Below are positions 27,346-35,114 of a stretch of DNA of 64,000 nt, one piece after another; position 1 is the stretch's first letter; the number at the start of each line of letters is the position of its first letter. Position numbers and translations under genes: made by a program. This stretch comes from JANLQX01 sp031418775 (GTDB lineage Bacteria; Actinomycetota; Acidimicrobiia; Acidimicrobiales; JANYDT01). A model generated the notes under the pieces. The model worked only from the letters and a program-made list of their open reading frames with translations, did not search any database and was not told where the DNA came from. Location: positions 21,578 to 85,577 of the forward strand of contig JANOJN010000009.1 of the NCBI GenBank assembly GCA_031418775.1, read 5' to 3'.

Positions 27346-28040
27346 CCGGAGAGGGCGGCCACGTCCTCGATCGGTGGGAGCAGCAGACGGGTACCCGGGC
27401 GAACGCGGAGCGGATCATCGATCCCGTTCGCGATCGCGAGACCGCGCCAGTATTCGGTTTGGTCGTAGTAGCGGAACGCGACGAGTGGCAGGGAATCGCC
27501 TTCGACGAGCAGATGACTCTGATGACCGGCAAGCGAACCCGACGTCGGGTTCTGTTTCGGTCGATCCGGTGGAACTTCCTTGAGACTGACCTTCACCGAT
27601 GCCCGTATCGGTGTCCCCTTTTCATCAAAGAGCGTGAACGTCGCTTTGACCGATGCGACGTAGCACTTGAACCATGGCTTGCCCCAGTGGAGACAGACGA
27701 GCGGAGAGCTCGGCTTCTTCGTGGTTCGCGTACTCGCCGTCGGGCGAGTCCACGCAATGAGTGTGTCTACGTCCTTTCGGACGTCCCGCTTCTTCGACCG
27801 ATCGGCACCCGAGCGATCCCACGAGTCGAGCACCAGGTCAAGATCCATGGAGCAGGGGTCCGGACCCTTGTATACGGGTACCGAGGCCTTCTTGTTACCA
27901 GCGTTTGTTCCCTGTTCCCACTTCGCTGTCGCGCCGATGTCAAGCTTCGTCGGGTTGAAGACGAACTCGACTTCCTTTTTCGTCTCCCCGTCAGTGTGGA
28001 AGTTCTCGACCACCATCAGCTTTCCGTATTCCAGTGTCAT
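27342..28040 (-). CDS. LysM-domain tail hub/connector protein of the eCIS (Afp7 type)
   Basis: A 232-residue protein with an N-terminal tail-connector domain (FVFNPTKLDIGATAKW... SMDLDLVLDSWDRS) and a C-terminal LysM fold near 180-228 (HLLVEGDSLPLVAFRYYDQTE... RVRPGTRLLLPP). In phage-like machines this joins tube and spike hub; LysM need not bind peptidoglycan here. ATG 28040 overlaps the tube gene stop by four bases (ATGA), which fixes the start. Confidence 0.9.
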   Translation of the reverse strand: MTLEYGKLMVVENFHTDGETKKEVEFVFNPTKLDIGATAKWEQGTNAGNKKASVPVYKGPDPCSMDLDLVLDSWDRSGADRSKKRDVRKDVDTLIAWTRPTASTRTTKKPSSPLVCLHWGKPWFKCYVASVKATFTLFDEKGTPIRASVKVSLKEVPPDRPKQNPTSGSLAGHQSHLLVEGDSLPLVAFRYYDQTEYWRGLAIANGIDDPLRVRPGTRLLLPPIEDVAALSG

Positions 28041-28480
28041 GCCGGCTTCCAATCAAACCCGTGGTAGATCAGCTCAAGCGTTTCCTTGGCCACGCCCGAG
28101 CCGTCGGTCGAGAAGTTCGGGCCGGTCCACTTGGCCGGATGGACCTCCTTCAACTCCCAGCGACAGATGGCCTTGCCCATGACGTCGAAGAGGGTGATCG
28201 TCGCCTGTCCCCTCTTCTGTCCACCTTTGGCGTACTTCGAGAACCACGCCGCGGTCTTGCCGGATTCTTTCGTGAGGAGTCGGGAGAGTTTGACGTTCGT
28301 GTACTTCACGCGACCGGGAAGTTTGTACACATACGAATTGTTCCCGCCCTCGATGACCTCCTCGACGGTGTACTCCGCGGCGAGTCCTTCGCACCCGGTG
28401 AACTGCCCAAGATCAAGCCCGTCGACCTGGACCGAAAACTGCGCCAGAGCGTTGGGATGGCCGGGTTTCAGATCAGCCAT
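28037..28480 (-). CDS. Tail tube protein 2 of the eCIS (hub-proximal)
   Basis: A 147-residue gp19/Hcp-like tube protein; FSVQVDGLDLGQFTGCEGLAAE is the conserved first strand pair and LELIYHGFDWKPA the end. By position next to the LysM hub it is likely the Afp5-type initiator ring and not the main shaft protein. It is clearly diverged from the second tube protein at 31556-32023 but shares the same fold signature. Confidence 0.9.
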   Translation of the reverse strand: MADLKPGHPNALAQFSVQVDGLDLGQFTGCEGLAAEYTVEEVIEGGNNSYVYKLPGRVKYTNVKLSRLLTKESGKTAAWFSKYAKGGQKRGQATITLFDVMGKAICRWELKEVHPAKWTGPNFSTDGSGVAKETLELIYHGFDWKPA

Positions 28481-28483
28481 CGC

Positions 28484-31006
28484 TCACCGCGTCCCGTCGA
28501 GAACAAAACCGGCGCGTTCGCGATCGTCGAGAAGTTCACGACGCAAACGGTGGCGGATGCGTTCGTAGAGCTTCCCGGCCAATCGATCAAGCTCCACGTC
28601 CGCCTGCGCAGACGTCGGCCCCGCGGCCCCGGCGGCCCCTCCCACGGCGGATTCACCCGCGCCTGCCGTCGATTCGCCCCCGCCGTTCGATGGGTGCTTA
28701 GGCGCCATCTCCGCGTCACCGTTCGCATGCTCGGAGGATGGCGAAGCGTGGTTCGACTGGCCCGATGCCTGCGCCGCGCCCAGTTGGGGTTCGCGTTGCA
28801 GCATGAGCACAGCCGCCGAGGAAGCCTGCGCGGCCGCACGGTTCACGTTGACCACGGGCAGGGAGGTTGCCCGACCTGCGGCGGGATCGGGAGTTCGGAG
28901 GAGCGGGCCGGCTTCCGCGCCGACAGCGGCACCCGATCCAGTGACAAGAAGACTCGGAACCGGATACGTGTCCTCCCATTGCCGGAGCGGAACCGCCGGT
29001 TCGTCCTCGGTACGCTCGCCGATTCGGAAGTGCGCCGACTCCGACGCGCCAGCGCTGTCACCGGAGGATTCGACGCGATCGGCCGTTGCACTTGCGGTTC
29101 CGGGACTCGTCGGTGAACCAGACCCAGCGGGTGATCGTTGAGCGGTACCCGCTTGTCCGAGAGGTGCTGGTGACCAACCCGGGTCTTCCGTGGAACGCTG
29201 CGGCAAGAGAGCCGACGGAGCGTTACTCGAGCCGACTGGGCCGGTCGAAGTTGAGCGGTTCACGTTCGGGCTCGGGGTCGGCGTCACCATCGACTCACGA
29301 CTGCCGGAGCGAGTCCGATTGTCCCCTCCAAAACCCGAAGGGCTCGACGAGTCCGTCGGCACCTCGACGTTGCGGTTGATCGGCGAACCGGGTCCTACTC
29401 CACCATTCTCGTGGGTACCCGAGCTCGGCGAATCGGAACCGGTCCCCCATCGGACTCGAACTGGTGTCACGCCGCGCTCGGTGCCCGCCACCGAAACCGG
29501 AGCCAACGATTCGTCGAGCGAACGGTCGAGCCGCCGGTGCCCGACAAGCGGAGCGTGTTCGACAAGGCCGCTCAGCACCAGGGCTGGCGCCGCGTGCGAC
29601 TCGGGATCCGATGACGTTGACTCATCAGCGTCGATGGAGCCTGTTCTTCGGACCGGCGATTCCGGCGAGAATGACGAGCCGGATCCCGGCGACGCACCAT
29701 CTGCGGACCTCCGAACAGAAGTCGAGTCCGGAGCGCCCGACGCCGAACTGAATCCGCGCACAACTTCACCCGTCGTCTCGGACGCCACCCCGCCGACACC
29801 AACTTCCACCGAACCTGTCGAGGATGATGAACCGGGAGCGAGTGGCATCTCTGATTCGTTCCAGCCGGCGAACGGATCGGGCTCAGACAGTCGCGAGATC
29901 GCCGACGGAGGCAACGCGTTCATCGGCATTCCCAAGCCAACCCTTCGGCCGACAGTCGGACGGATCTCCGGAACCGCGGACACGGAAGGCCCGACGGAGG
30001 AGTCGAACTCGGCTCCGTCGTCTTCACCCGAACGTGACCGGGGAGCGACCTGGCTGGAGTCCGCTAGCGGCATCGGTGTTCCATCCGCGGTCCGTGCCAC
30101 AACCGACGGTGGTGCGGGCGAGGGCGAGGGCGCGAAAGCCGAGAGCGACACCGGCTCGTTGGCCGATCGCACCTCGATGACCCGACGCTGACGAGCGGTG
30201 ACCGGCATGTCGCTCGGAGAAGCTGACTCGGTCGTGCCGGAGCCGGCTGGAGTTCGTGCGACCAACGAGGAGGCGCCAGAAGCAGCCAGAGATGGAGCGG
30301 CGAACGACGAGGCACTCGTCAAAGACATCGCGGGCACGAAATCCGAGAGCAGCGGTGATGTGGCGCCTAGCGCCCGCAAGGCGATCGGTTCTGGAGGAGG
30401 TTCGGTTTCCGCTTCAGACGCTGACATCAACGAGGTGGGTGACGGCGAGGACTCGAAAGACATATCAACGGGTGAGCTCACCGATGGCCTCGGACGCGAC
30501 GTGGGTGTCGAGTGCTCCTCAGTCGAGGGGCCCTCGCCGGCTGCCGTCTTCCGTCGCAAGACGAGGTCCGTACCCGCGAAATGTGTGGCCGGGAGGAGAG
30601 CCTCTGCCGACGCCGATACCGTGCGCAGCACCGACGCCACTGTGCCAATGGGACCGTCCGCGCGACGCTCATGGCCGAGAGGACGTGAGGTCGCGGCGAG
30701 CTGCGATACCGGGATATGCGCTGCGAGCGAGCGCTGCACCGCCATGTTCGCGGTGACCGGCATCGCGTTGTGCGCGAGCAACTCGGGCGGTGGCAACAGT
30801 CGCCAGCCTTGTGGTTCACGGGGTTGGCTGACGGCGGCCGTCGACTCCGCATCAGGCACCCGGTGGATCATCGACGTCGGATTTCCTGCGGGAGCGGTCG
30901 ACGCGAGAGGACCATGATCAGTGTTTGCCGCACCATCCAGGGGCGCGTCCGAACTAAGGACAGTCGCACTGTCGTCGCTTCGCCTCCACACCTGCCACCA
31001 GGCCAT
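28484..31006 (-). CDS. Very large disordered eCIS-locus protein with helical C-terminal tag
   Basis: An 840-residue protein of unknown role. It begins with a Trp/Arg-rich segment (MAWWQVWRR). Residues of about 15-790 are Ser/Pro/Gly/Thr/Ala-rich and low in hydrophobic residues, so they should be unfolded. The last 40 or so (LDRLAGKLYERIRHRLRREL...) form one amphipathic helix, the only conserved-looking part. It is embedded between the small DUF6760-like gene and tube protein 2. A tape-measure role is conceivable from size and place, but tape measures are normally helical. The coding frame is supported by tight spacing (three bases to the next gene). Confidence 0.7.
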   Translation of the reverse strand: MAWWQVWRRSDDSATVLSSDAPLDGAANTDHGPLASTAPAGNPTSMIHRVPDAESTAAVSQPREPQGWRLLPPPELLAHNAMPVTANMAVQRSLAAHIPVSQLAATSRPLGHERRADGPIGTVASVLRTVSASAEALLPATHFAGTDLVLRRKTAAGEGPSTEEHSTPTSRPRPSVSSPVDMSFESSPSPTSLMSASEAETEPPPEPIALRALGATSPLLSDFVPAMSLTSASSFAAPSLAASGASSLVARTPAGSGTTESASPSDMPVTARQRRVIEVRSANEPVSLSAFAPSPSPAPPSVVARTADGTPMPLADSSQVAPRSRSGEDDGAEFDSSVGPSVSAVPEIRPTVGRRVGLGMPMNALPPSAISRLSEPDPFAGWNESEMPLAPGSSSSTGSVEVGVGGVASETTGEVVRGFSSASGAPDSTSVRRSADGASPGSGSSFSPESPVRRTGSIDADESTSSDPESHAAPALVLSGLVEHAPLVGHRRLDRSLDESLAPVSVAGTERGVTPVRVRWGTGSDSPSSGTHENGGVGPGSPINRNVEVPTDSSSPSGFGGDNRTRSGSRESMVTPTPSPNVNRSTSTGPVGSSNAPSALLPQRSTEDPGWSPAPLGQAGTAQRSPAGSGSPTSPGTASATADRVESSGDSAGASESAHFRIGERTEDEPAVPLRQWEDTYPVPSLLVTGSGAAVGAEAGPLLRTPDPAAGRATSLPVVNVNRAAAQASSAAVLMLQREPQLGAAQASGQSNHASPSSEHANGDAEMAPKHPSNGGGESTAGAGESAVGGAAGAAGPTSAQADVELDRLAGKLYERIRHRLRRELLDDRERAGFVLDGTR

Positions 31007-31028
31007 CTCTCACGCACCCCCACCCATG

Positions 31029-31238
31029 TCAGTCGCTTTCACCCATGCGCCGATTGATCGACGCGATCTCATCTACGAAACGCCGACGTGTCGGATGGTC
31101 AAGGTCCAAGAGCTCATTCATGGACCAGTGGAAGTGATATGCCACGTACGCGACCTCCTCATAGAGCCGGTCAGCCGCGTACGTCAGGATCCCCCCGACG
31201 AACCACCTGCCACGTCCACGGCAAACGTGGAGTTGCAT
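31029..31238 (-). CDS. Small eCIS protein (DUF6760-like)
   Basis: A protein of about 69 residues with the core RLYEEVAYVAYHFHWSMNELLDLDHPTRRRFVDEI, a short helical family found between tube and hub genes in eCIS and some phages. Its role is unknown; the place recalls Afp6. The start is uncertain: GTG 31247 and ATG 31238 are both in frame and overlap the upstream gene by more than 50 bases, and neither has a clear ribosome site. Confidence 0.7.
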   Translation of the reverse strand: MQLHVCRGRGRWFVGGILTYAADRLYEEVAYVAYHFHWSMNELLDLDHPTRRRFVDEIASINRRMGESD

Positions 31239-31552
31239 GAGGGACACTGCACGCTCGCACGTGTATGCCCTTCCTGGTTGATGCGTCGGTAGAGGTCCTG
31301 AAGAAAAGCCAGGTCCGAGGCGAACAGATTCTCGATGATGTCGCCGTGCACACTCGAGAGCGTCCCGAGTTTCGTGACAACGCGGGCGAGAAGCACGACC
31401 GACAGGTAGGCCGGGTTGTCCTTGACACGCATGTCAGAGAGCGGGAGCAACTCGTCTCGAGCGGTCGCGAGACGCATCGTGCCGATTCGGTGCACGACAC
31501 CTTCATCATCGACGAAGCCCCGTGGGAGCTCGAAGTCGTAGGTGGTCTGCAA
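31184..31552 (-). CDS. Tail-assembly-type small protein of the eCIS
   Basis: A 122-residue protein. The first 95 residues (YDFELPRGFVDDEGVVHRIG... ARVVTKLGTLSSVHGDIIENLF) resemble tail assembly chaperones of Mu-like phages. The end carries CPSCNSTF, half a zinc-ribbon. It lies directly after the main tube gene (three-base gap), where tail chaperones are usual, and its end overlaps the DUF6760-like gene. Confidence 0.7.
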   Translation of the reverse strand: MQTTYDFELPRGFVDDEGVVHRIGTMRLATARDELLPLSDMRVKDNPAYLSVVLLARVVTKLGTLSSVHGDIIENLFASDLAFLQDLYRRINQEGHTRASVQCPSCNSTFAVDVAGGSSGGS

Positions 31553-31555
31553 GGC

Positions 31556-32023
31556 TCACTTCACTCGCTGCATACCCTCGTGCACGATCGTGACTTCTTC
31601 GAGCGCGAGGTTGTTGCTGGTTGCGTTGAGCTCGCCGCCTTTGTACTTCGAGATCCAGGCCTCGACGAACTCATAGCGCACGACCTCGTTCGAGCCCGAC
31701 GGATCCTTGATGACGATTGCGCCGGTGAGACGCTTGAACCCTCCGGGTCGCTTGCCACCGATGTTCTGGGAGCCCAACGATTCGGCGAACTTCTTCCAGA
31801 GACCGGTGTCGGACGTCTGCCCCTTCTTCATCGTGACGGGCGTGTACTTGTTTGCTCCGGGAATCTTTCGGATGACCATCTTGCCGGTGCCGTCGGTTTC
31901 CTTCGACTCGATGATCTCCACTTCGACTTCGATACCGGAGCACTCCCGGAAGGAGCCGATCTGGACGCCGTCGAGCTCGAGGAAAAAGTTGAGACCTACT
32001 ACCGGATCTTCACCAGCTGCCAT
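31556..32023 (-). CDS. Main tail tube protein of the eCIS (Afp1 type)
   Basis: A 155-residue gp19-like tube protein: LNFFLELDGVQIGSFREC at the start, VTMKKGQTSDTGLWKKF in the middle and NLALEEVTIVHEG at the end are family hallmarks. It follows the sheath gene at 83 bases, the standard sheath-tube order, so it is probably the major inner tube subunit. Confidence 0.93.
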   Translation of the reverse strand: MAAGEDPVVGLNFFLELDGVQIGSFRECSGIEVEVEIIESKETDGTGKMVIRKIPGANKYTPVTMKKGQTSDTGLWKKFAESLGSQNIGGKRPGGFKRLTGAIVIKDPSGSNEVVRYEFVEAWISKYKGGELNATSNNLALEEVTIVHEGMQRVK

Positions 32024-32106
32024 GTTGGGACTTCACTTTCGTTCCAGGGTTTGGACTTGTAACGCTTCGATTCGGATTGCTATCGGCCCCAAGACCGACG
32101 ATCCGG

Positions 32107-33624
32107 TCACTCGTTGGGTGTGCCGGAGAACTGAGCGATGCGGAACACAACGAACTCAGCCGGCTTCACAGGAGCAATGCCGATCTCGACGATGAGCTGC
32201 CCCACGTCGCGCACTTCCGGAGGATTCGTCTCCTCATCGCACTTCACGTAGAACGCTTGATCGGCGGTTTCGCCGAACAGTGCACCGGAGCGCCAGACGT
32301 TGAACAGAAACGCGTTGATGGTGCGCGACACGCGGGCCCACAATGCCTGGTCGTTGGGCTCGAACACGACCCATTGCGTACCTTCGAAGATCGACTCCTC
32401 GACGAAGTTGAAGAGTCGCCGGACGTTCAAGTAGCGCCACTCGGGCTCGCTCGAAAGCGTACGGGCACCCCAAACGCGAATACCTCGACCCGGGAACGCC
32501 CGAATACAGTTGACGCCGATCGGATTGAGGAGATCGTGCTCGCCCTTGGTGATGTTCAGAGCGAGACCGACCGCACCTCGAACCACTTCATTGGCGGGTG
32601 CCTTGTGCACGCCACGCTCGTTGTCGTTGCGACTCCAGACACCGGCCATATGGCCGGACGGCGGGACCGGCGTGTTCTTGCCGGATATCGGGTCGAACAC
32701 GCGGATCCACGGCCAGTACAGGGCCGAGTACTTCGAGTCATACCCCGCCTTTCCCTGACGCCATTCGCGAATCTGCTGCGCGTTCATTGCCGGCGGCGAA
32801 TCGAGAATCGCCACCCGATCGCCCATGAGCTCACAGTGGTTCATCATCGCGGTCTGTACCGCCTGTACACCCTCGAGATCGATCACGCCTCGCTCGTACA
32901 GCGCCATCAAGTCGGGGCAGGCGACCATGGTGACGGGATCCACGGACTCGAGACCGCCGAAGCCGGTGCGCTTCGCCGAATCGCCGACGTAGTCCGTGGC
33001 CTGGACACGAGCCGGAGCTGAAGCAGCGCCACCGGCAAGGGCGTAGGTGCCGTTCGCCGGGCGAACCAGTTCACCGCCCTTGACTTCCTCGATCTGCAGA
33101 AGCTTCGACTGGGCGTTCACCACTGTGGCGACGTTCGTCTTGCCCTTCTTGATCGACACGTTGTCGAAGGTCTCCTCGGCTTGCGCGCCACGCTTCACGG
33201 TCAGCTTGAACGTATCCTCCGTGGCTTCAGTGGCGTCGGAGACCTCAACATTCAGATTGTTTCCACCGGGACCCTCCGACGCGGCCTGCACACGAACGGC
33301 CGGCAACCCGGCCTGCGCCGCCGACGGCAACTCGGCACGCGCCTTCGGTTGACTACCGCCCTCCTGGCCGATGCGCACCACGTAGGCCGTACCACCGCCA
33401 TTCTGAAAGAAGCCGTACACCGCGTGACTCAGATACGTTCCGTCGAGAAAGTCGCCGAAAACGGTCTGGTACTGGGTCCAGTTCGTCACGAGCGTTGGCT
33501 CATTGAACGGGCCTTTCTCCGACAACCCGACGAAGGCCGCGACCGCTGTACCCACCCCCTCGATGGGCTGACTCCCTGACGGGACTTCTTCGACGTAGAC
33601 GCCGGGTGACAGATACTGCGGCAT
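32107..33624 (-). CDS. Contractile tail sheath protein of the eCIS (Afp2-4 type)
   Basis: A 505-residue sheath protein. The N-terminal YLSPGVYVEEVPSGSQPIEGV is the classic start of phage-like sheaths, and the C-terminal half (RRLFNFVEESIFEGTQWVVFEPN ... LFNVWRSGALFG) is the conserved sheath core with the handshake arms. A GGAGG ribosome site precedes ATG 33624. It is the only sheath gene in the window; Afp-type loci have three, but single-sheath eCIS loci are known. Confidence 0.95.
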   Translation of the reverse strand: MPQYLSPGVYVEEVPSGSQPIEGVGTAVAAFVGLSEKGPFNEPTLVTNWTQYQTVFGDFLDGTYLSHAVYGFFQNGGGTAYVVRIGQEGGSQPKARAELPSAAQAGLPAVRVQAASEGPGGNNLNVEVSDATEATEDTFKLTVKRGAQAEETFDNVSIKKGKTNVATVVNAQSKLLQIEEVKGGELVRPANGTYALAGGAASAPARVQATDYVGDSAKRTGFGGLESVDPVTMVACPDLMALYERGVIDLEGVQAVQTAMMNHCELMGDRVAILDSPPAMNAQQIREWRQGKAGYDSKYSALYWPWIRVFDPISGKNTPVPPSGHMAGVWSRNDNERGVHKAPANEVVRGAVGLALNITKGEHDLLNPIGVNCIRAFPGRGIRVWGARTLSSEPEWRYLNVRRLFNFVEESIFEGTQWVVFEPNDQALWARVSRTINAFLFNVWRSGALFGETADQAFYVKCDEETNPPEVRDVGQLIVEIGIAPVKPAEFVVFRIAQFSGTPNE

Positions 33625-33824
33625 AAAGGACCTCCGTGCGGGTCGCTCGGACCAGTGGTGAACCTATGGTCTTCGGCTGCGGCAGGTACGGGAAGGACCC
33701 CTCGGTCGGCCGGGAGCGCAGGCGAGGCTGCCCGATGAGGCAGCAACCGGTCGCAGCCGGGAGATTGAGGGACGTGCGAAAGAAGGCCACTGCAGGCTGA
33801 GTGTCCGCTTGGGGAGTGCGGTGC

Positions 33825-34262
33825 CTACGGCGGAGGAGCGTCGCTCGGAAGCTCCAGATTCGGAAAGGTCTTTGCGAAGAACTCGACAGCATCGGGAGGC
33901 TTGAACTTTTTCCGTGCAGGTGCTCCCGCCGGCCTTCGCTGAATGGCCGCATTCCGTTGGACATCCGCCGACCGGTCTATCTGCGCTGACCCGTCGTGGC
34001 CCGTTGGCGAAGGTCGCCGAAACGTCGCAGCCCGGTGATTGTTCTGTCGCAGCGTGTGCGCCAGGGCGCGATTCCCGGCGAGTCGCCGGAGTGCGGCTGC
34101 ACCACTTGGCGTGGGAGCAAATGGTGCACTGGTGCGACGACGGACGCTCTGCACAGCGTCGCGGTTGGAAATGCCGGGAGCTTCATCAGCGACCGTTGAC
34201 TCGACGACGCCTGGTCGTTCGACAGCCGGCGTGCCTCCATCGATGGAATCCCGATGCTCCAT
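33825..34262 (-). CDS. Small disordered eCIS-locus protein with a GNR motif
   Basis: A 145-residue basic, Pro/Ala/Arg-rich protein with no recognisable fold. ALRRLAGNRALAHTLRQ at 57-73 matches the short GNR motif shared with the DUF4157 protein and the 567-residue candidate cargo, and QR dipeptides recur behind it. It lies 20 bases after the DUF4157 gene on the same strand, so it is probably expressed with it. It could be a cargo, a remnant of one, or an adaptor. Confidence 0.55.
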   Translation of the reverse strand: MEHRDSIDGGTPAVERPGVVESTVADEAPGISNRDAVQSVRRRTSAPFAPTPSGAAALRRLAGNRALAHTLRQNNHRAATFRRPSPTGHDGSAQIDRSADVQRNAAIQRRPAGAPARKKFKPPDAVEFFAKTFPNLELPSDAPPP

Positions 34263-34282
34263 GACTTGGCTGCTTTGGTCGC

Positions 34283-35071
34283 CTATTCGACTTCAGCGTC
34301 CGCGTCGCGTTGGGCAGACCGTTGGACGGCGGTGTCGGCGACCGAATCGGCCTCGCGTTCTTCGGAGGTGTCCGCAGCCCCGACCGACATGCCGCCTGCC
34401 CCGCCCGACATCGAGCGCTGCTGGACGACGTGGGTCAACTCATGAGCGAGCAGGCGCTGCGTCGAAGAGCTTCCGGGTGAGTACTGATCCGACCGGACGA
34501 AGACGTCGTTGCCGGTCGTGAACGCCTTTGCAGTGATCGCGTGGTTCAGCTGGTCCGACTCGGTTCCGACGTGTACCCGGACACCGTCGAGCGGCGCACC
34601 GAGCGTGTCCTCCATGTGCTCCTTCGTGGAGGAGTCGAGCGCGCTTCCGCGACCGCGTTGGGAGTTGATCCGCTCCGACAACCCGCTCGACACGTCGCCA
34701 CCACCGAGTCCAACCTCCGGTGCTCGCTGCGTCACGGCGCCGTCGTGCTTCGCCTGCACTTCCTCTTCCTCTTCGGGGGCTGATTCCCGTTGCGCCAGGC
34801 CCGACGCCGATTCATCGTGCTTGGCCTGAACCTCTTCCTCTTCGACGTCATCTGCCCCTGCGCGTTGCGTCATGGCGACGCCGGCCGAAGTGTCGTGCTT
34901 CGCTTGAACCTCCTCTTCCTCGGGTGGGACCTCGCGTTGGAGCAGTCGTGCGATCGCCGCGTTTCCTATCGACGCGTGAAGTCCAGCGAAGGGAAGAACG
35001 GCATCGCCGTCCTGCGATTGCGGGCGACGGGTGCGGATACCCTCAACGGTCAGATGGTCAAAATCAGCCAT
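34283..35071 (-). CDS. DUF4157 protein of the eCIS with triple acidic repeat
   Basis: A 262-residue eCIS marker protein. GLHASIGNAAIARLLQR at 30-46 is the N-terminal GN motif. Residues 47-116 hold three copies of EEEEVQAKHD separated by short QR-containing linkers. Residues about 137-220 are the DUF4157 domain (RVHVGTESDQLNHAITAKAF ... LLAHELTHVVQQ), with HELTH in the position of a zincin motif. AGGAGGAG before ATG 35071 is a strong ribosome site. DUF4157 proteins are commonly linked to toxins of eCIS; this one has no obvious toxin domain, so it may process or load cargo. Confidence 0.88.
   Translation of the reverse strand: MADFDHLTVEGIRTRRPQSQDGDAVLPFAGLHASIGNAAIARLLQREVPPEEEEVQAKHDTSAGVAMTQRAGADDVEEEEVQAKHDESASGLAQRESAPEEEEEVQAKHDGAVTQRAPEVGLGGGDVSSGLSERINSQRGRGSALDSSTKEHMEDTLGAPLDGVRVHVGTESDQLNHAITAKAFTTGNDVFVRSDQYSPGSSSTQRLLAHELTHVVQQRSMSGGAGGMSVGAADTSEEREADSVADTAVQRSAQRDADAEVE
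34724..34933 (-). repeat. In-gene triple repeat coding EEEEVQAKHD
   Basis: Three in-frame copies of an about 25-codon unit lie in the DUF4157 gene (residues 51-60, 77-86 and 101-110 for the acidic core). The cores are identical at protein level, while linkers vary in length and sequence, so the number of units may vary between strains. Confidence 0.8.
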
Positions 35072-35114
35072 ATCGACTCCTCCTTACAAGACGGCGGGAA
35101 CTCGTTCGAAGTGA

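Noticed and set aside
34724..34933. The repeated units as a CRISPR-like array
   Set aside because: The repeats are in-frame coding repeats within the DUF4157 gene with variable short linkers, not identical DNA repeats with unique spacers.
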